Source: Actinomycetota bacterium (GTDB lineage Bacteria; Actinomycetota; Actinomycetes; S36-B12). Taken from it: DNA of 25,288 nucleotides. The DNA lies in assembly GCA_010029945.1 (NCBI GenBank), contig RGQW01000005.1, positions 1 through 25,288 of the forward strand, written 5' to 3'. The translations under genes were made by a program, and so were the position numbers. The notes under the pieces were generated by a model. It did no database searches. It was not told the DNA's origin and saw only the letters and a program-made list of their open reading frames with translations. This document shows positions 23,818 to 25,288 of the stretch, piece by piece (the first letter of the stretch is position 1; each line of letters opens with the position of its first letter).

Positions 23818-23843
23818 GTAGGAGTGATTGGATACCGACATGA
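23814..23843 (+). CDS. Possible nine-codon bridging reading frame
   Basis: ATG 23814 overlaps the stop of the previous gene (ATGA, 23814-23817). The frame encodes MSRSDWIPT and ends with TGA 23841-23843, overlapping the ATG 23840 of the next gene. So two ATGA junctions lie 26 nt apart. The frame is too short to judge by content and may be chance, but its position suits relay of ribosomes to the HGxxPAAW gene. Confidence 0.25.
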   Translation: MSRSDWIPT

Positions 23844-24130
23844 GTTCTTCCGCATCGATGAGCCCTGGTCCGTCGTCTCCCGGATCGGGGGATGGCATCG
23901 CGCCCGATCATGATTCGCACGGGTCGACGCCGGCTGCGTGGACGGCCGTCGTCATCGTCACGGTCGCGTTCACCCTCGGCACCCTGGCGATCATTCTGGG
24001 TAACTGGCCGTTGTTCTGGGTCAGCGTTGGCCTGGTTGTCCTCGGCGCCATCGTCGGAAAGGTCATGCAGGCCGTAGGTCTCGGGAAGCACGGCAAGACC
24101 GGGAAACCTGCGAAACCTGCGAATCAGTAG
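23840..24130 (+). CDS. HGxxPAAW family membrane protein
   Basis: The 96-aa product has a Ser/Gly/Pro-rich N-terminus, the family motif HGSTPAAW at residues 27-34, two hydrophobic helices (about 33-53 and 57-79) and a Lys/Gly-rich C-terminal tail (HGKTGKPAKPANQ). It is a small actinobacterial membrane protein of unknown function, usually next to trp genes. ATG 23840 is favoured; TTG 23828 would add MDTD. AGGAG at 23820-23824 is 15 nt upstream of the ATG but 3 nt from the TTG, so the start is not settled. A short frame (23814-23843) overlaps the start. Confidence 0.85.
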   Translation: MSSSASMSPGPSSPGSGDGIAPDHDSHGSTPAAWTAVVIVTVAFTLGTLAIILGNWPLFWVSVGLVVLGAIVGKVMQAVGLGKHGKTGKPAKPANQ

Positions 24131-24166
24131 TCCATCTGCTGCTATCCGCGCATCTTCACTGTTCTC

Positions 24167-24199
24167 GAACCTTCTGGGTACCTTTTCGTAACCGGCGGC
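24167..24199 (+). promoter_or_regulatory. Three 11-bp direct-repeat units upstream of the response regulator gene
   Basis: GAACCTTCTGG, GTACCTTTTCG and TAACCGGCGGC follow each other with an exact 11-bp period (24167, 24178, 24189), sharing (G/T)(A/T)ACC(T/G)(T/G). OmpR/PhoB-type regulators bind such 11-bp direct repeats, for example PHO boxes. Located 38-70 bp before the regulator start, they would suit autoregulation. Match is by eye and could be chance. Confidence 0.35.
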
Positions 24200-24201
24200 A
24201 C

Positions 24202-24213
24202 CGCGAAATCGCG
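24202..24213 (+). repeat. Short inverted repeat in the response regulator upstream region
   Basis: CGCGA-AA-TCGCG is a perfect 5-bp inverted repeat just downstream of the 11-bp repeats, where the -35 of a leaderless promoter would fall (CACCCT, 24225-24230, is a weak -10 6 nt before ATG 24237). It is a possible regulator site; weak evidence. Confidence 0.25.
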
Positions 24214-24236
24214 TGTCCGTCTGACACCCTTAGGAC

Positions 24237-24926
24237 ATGACCGACCGTGGGCTGATTCTCGTCGTCGAAGATGAGAAACCGATATCGGACCTCCTTCGCC
24301 TCTACCTGACCCGTGAGGGGTTCGGCGTGCATGCCGAATTCGACGGTGTCGGCGGACTAACGGCTGCCCGCACTCGGCATCCGGTTGCGATCGTGCTCGA
24401 CGTGGGCCTGCCCGGTATGGATGGAACCGAGGTCTGTCGTCAGTTGCGCGCCGAAGACAACTGGGTGCCGGTCATCTTCTGCACCGCACGAGACGATGAA
24501 GTCGATCGCGTACTTGGTTTGGAACTGGGGGCGGACGACTACGTGACCAAGCCCTTCAGCCCCCGGGAGATGGTTGCGCGCGTCAAGTCTCTCGTGCGCC
24601 GTTCGCGGGTGAGCCGGAGTTCGAGTGAACCCGTATCGGTCGGAGCCGTATCGATGGACACGACCCGTCGCCGGGTATGGGTCCGTGACGAGCCCGTCGA
24701 CTTGACTGCGACGGAATTCGATCTGCTCGCGCATCTGGTTTCCGAGCCTGGTCGGGTGTTTAGCCGAGATCAACTGCTCGCGGAAGTGTGGGGGTACGCG
24801 TCCGTAGTGGGCAGCCGCACCGTCGACGTACACGTGGCCCAACTGCGGGCCAAACTCGGCGATGACAGTCCGATCCGAACGGTGCGCGGCGTGGGCTACT
24901 CCGCGGAAGTGTCCGGCGATGAGTGA
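24237..24926 (+). CDS. OmpR/PhoB-family response regulator
   Basis: The 229-aa product has an N-terminal receiver domain (about 5-118) with acidic pocket E11-D12, phospho-acceptor D55 in IVLDVGLPGMDG, T83 in FCTARDD and K105 in DYVTKPFSPREM. A winged-helix DNA-binding domain follows (about 134-226: LTATEFDLLAHLV, VFSRDQLLAEVWGY, VDVHVAQLRAKLG, IRTVRGVGYSAE). All switch residues are intact, so it should be phosphorylated by the kinase that follows. The ATG has no proper ribosome site (AGGA 1 nt away) and may be leaderless. Its 3' end overlaps the sensor kinase start by 8 nt. Regulon unknown. Confidence 0.96.
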   Translation: MTDRGLILVVEDEKPISDLLRLYLTREGFGVHAEFDGVGGLTAARTRHPVAIVLDVGLPGMDGTEVCRQLRAEDNWVPVIFCTARDDEVDRVLGLELGADDYVTKPFSPREMVARVKSLVRRSRVSRSSSEPVSVGAVSMDTTRRRVWVRDEPVDLTATEFDLLAHLVSEPGRVFSRDQLLAEVWGYASVVGSRTVDVHVAQLRAKLGDDSPIRTVRGVGYSAEVSGDE

Positions 24927-25288
24927 AGAGTCGGCTACGACGTCTTCCCGGCAGACTCTGCAGCCCCGCAAGCGGTGGGGGATCGTCACGCAAACAGTTC
25001 TGTTGATCGCATCGATCGCGACCATTGCTGTTGTCGTTGCCGGTGTCGCGGTGGCGCCGTTCGTTCGCAGCGCGGCCGTGGCAGAAGCGTCCGGAGCACT
25101 CGAGCGACTTGCGGATCTGACCGCCGCGTACGTGGAGCGATCCGATGGCCGCCGGCCACCGGATCGACTCATCGCACGACCTCTGGAGCGGATCTTGCGT
25201 CGGGAGGGCGTCACCGGATACCTGGTCTCTCGCGAGGGCGGTCTTCCGCCTGCGTTGCAAGGGTCGGGGATCAGCGATGACGAATTCG
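24919..25288 (+). CDS. Sensor histidine kinase, N-terminal part (3' end outside window)
   Basis: ATG 24919 overlaps the response regulator stop by 8 nt in the form ATGAGTGA, the same geometry as hisD-hisC. The frame stays open to the window end (123 codons). It shows a short basic N-terminus, one membrane helix (about residues 21-48, IVTQTVLLIASIATIAVVVAG core) and the start of an extracytoplasmic sensor region (AAYVERSDGRRPPDRLIARPLERIL). HAMP, HisKA and ATPase domains would lie downstream, so histidine kinase identity rests on the operon partner and membrane topology. Signal sensed is unknown. Confidence 0.82.
   Translation, partial: MSEESATTSSRQTLQPRKRWGIVTQTVLLIASIATIAVVVAGVAVAPFVRSAAVAEASGALERLADLTAAYVERSDGRRPPDRLIARPLERILRREGVTGYLVSREGGLPPALQGSGISDDEF

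Noticed and set aside
25282..25288. GAATTC at the very end of the window, as a possible cloning junction
   Set aside because: A single six-base site is expected often by chance, and the sensor kinase frame runs through it without disturbance.

Overview
This window is a chromosomal segment of a high-GC Gram-positive bacterium, an actinobacterium (class Actinomycetes by gene content; I cannot place it lower). Supporting evidence: the ftsQ-ftsZ-pgeF-yggS-sepF-yggT-divIVA order, a SepF and FtsZ of actinobacterial type, a DksA/TraR protein with a lysine-alanine histone H1-like tail, a PriA-type HisA, the Trp-operon membrane protein of the Trp_oprn_chp family, an HGxxPAAW membrane protein, GTG starts, and many start codons preceded directly by a TANNNT -10 element, as in leaderless actinobacterial genes. 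I see no phage genes, insertion sequence, CRISPR, tRNA or rRNA. This is core chromosome. No stretch longer than about 300 bases lacks a gene.

Layout. (1) 1-4734, plus strand: the end of the division/cell wall cluster, with the 3' end of ftsQ, then ftsZ, pgeF, yggS, sepF, yggT and a short DivIVA-domain gene, tightly packed. (2) 4731-7862, minus strand: ileS alone, convergent with the DivIVA-domain gene (stop codons overlap in TTAA) and divergent from the next gene. (3) 8028-13911, plus: DksA/TraR-like protein, lspA, rluD, dnaE. (4) 13931-15756: a four-helix membrane protein (plus), convergent with a two-gene minus-strand unit, LON-domain protein then YbaK-type deacylase. (5) 15780-23817, plus: hisD-hisC-hisB-hisH-hisA(priA)-hisF-hisI, trpE and a Trp-associated membrane protein, mostly overlapping. 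(6) 23840-25288, plus: HGxxPAAW protein, then an OmpR-type response regulator overlapping a sensor kinase cut by the window end.

How the genes work together. FtsQ, FtsZ and SepF are divisome parts; PgeF and YggS are their usual passengers for cell wall quality control and PLP homeostasis. HisD, HisC, HisB, HisH, HisA, HisF and HisI give all of histidine synthesis except HisG, HisE and the histidinol-phosphate phosphatase, which must be elsewhere. The HisA has the PriA signature, so it probably also does the TrpF step, which fits trpE lying in the same run.

The main things worth a second look are regulatory. A divergent promoter between the LON gene and hisD has two -10 hexamers that share a TA, each 6-7 nt from its own start codon. 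Several other genes show TANNNT-N6-start leaderless arrangements. A leaderless 18-codon reading frame ends in the dnaE start codon, and similar tiny bridging frames precede hisH and the HGxxPAAW gene. The DksA-like gene contains a 45-bp tandem repeat. There are repeat motifs upstream of priA and of the response regulator. I found no clear evidence of a wholly new biological system; the window is mostly ordinary core genome.
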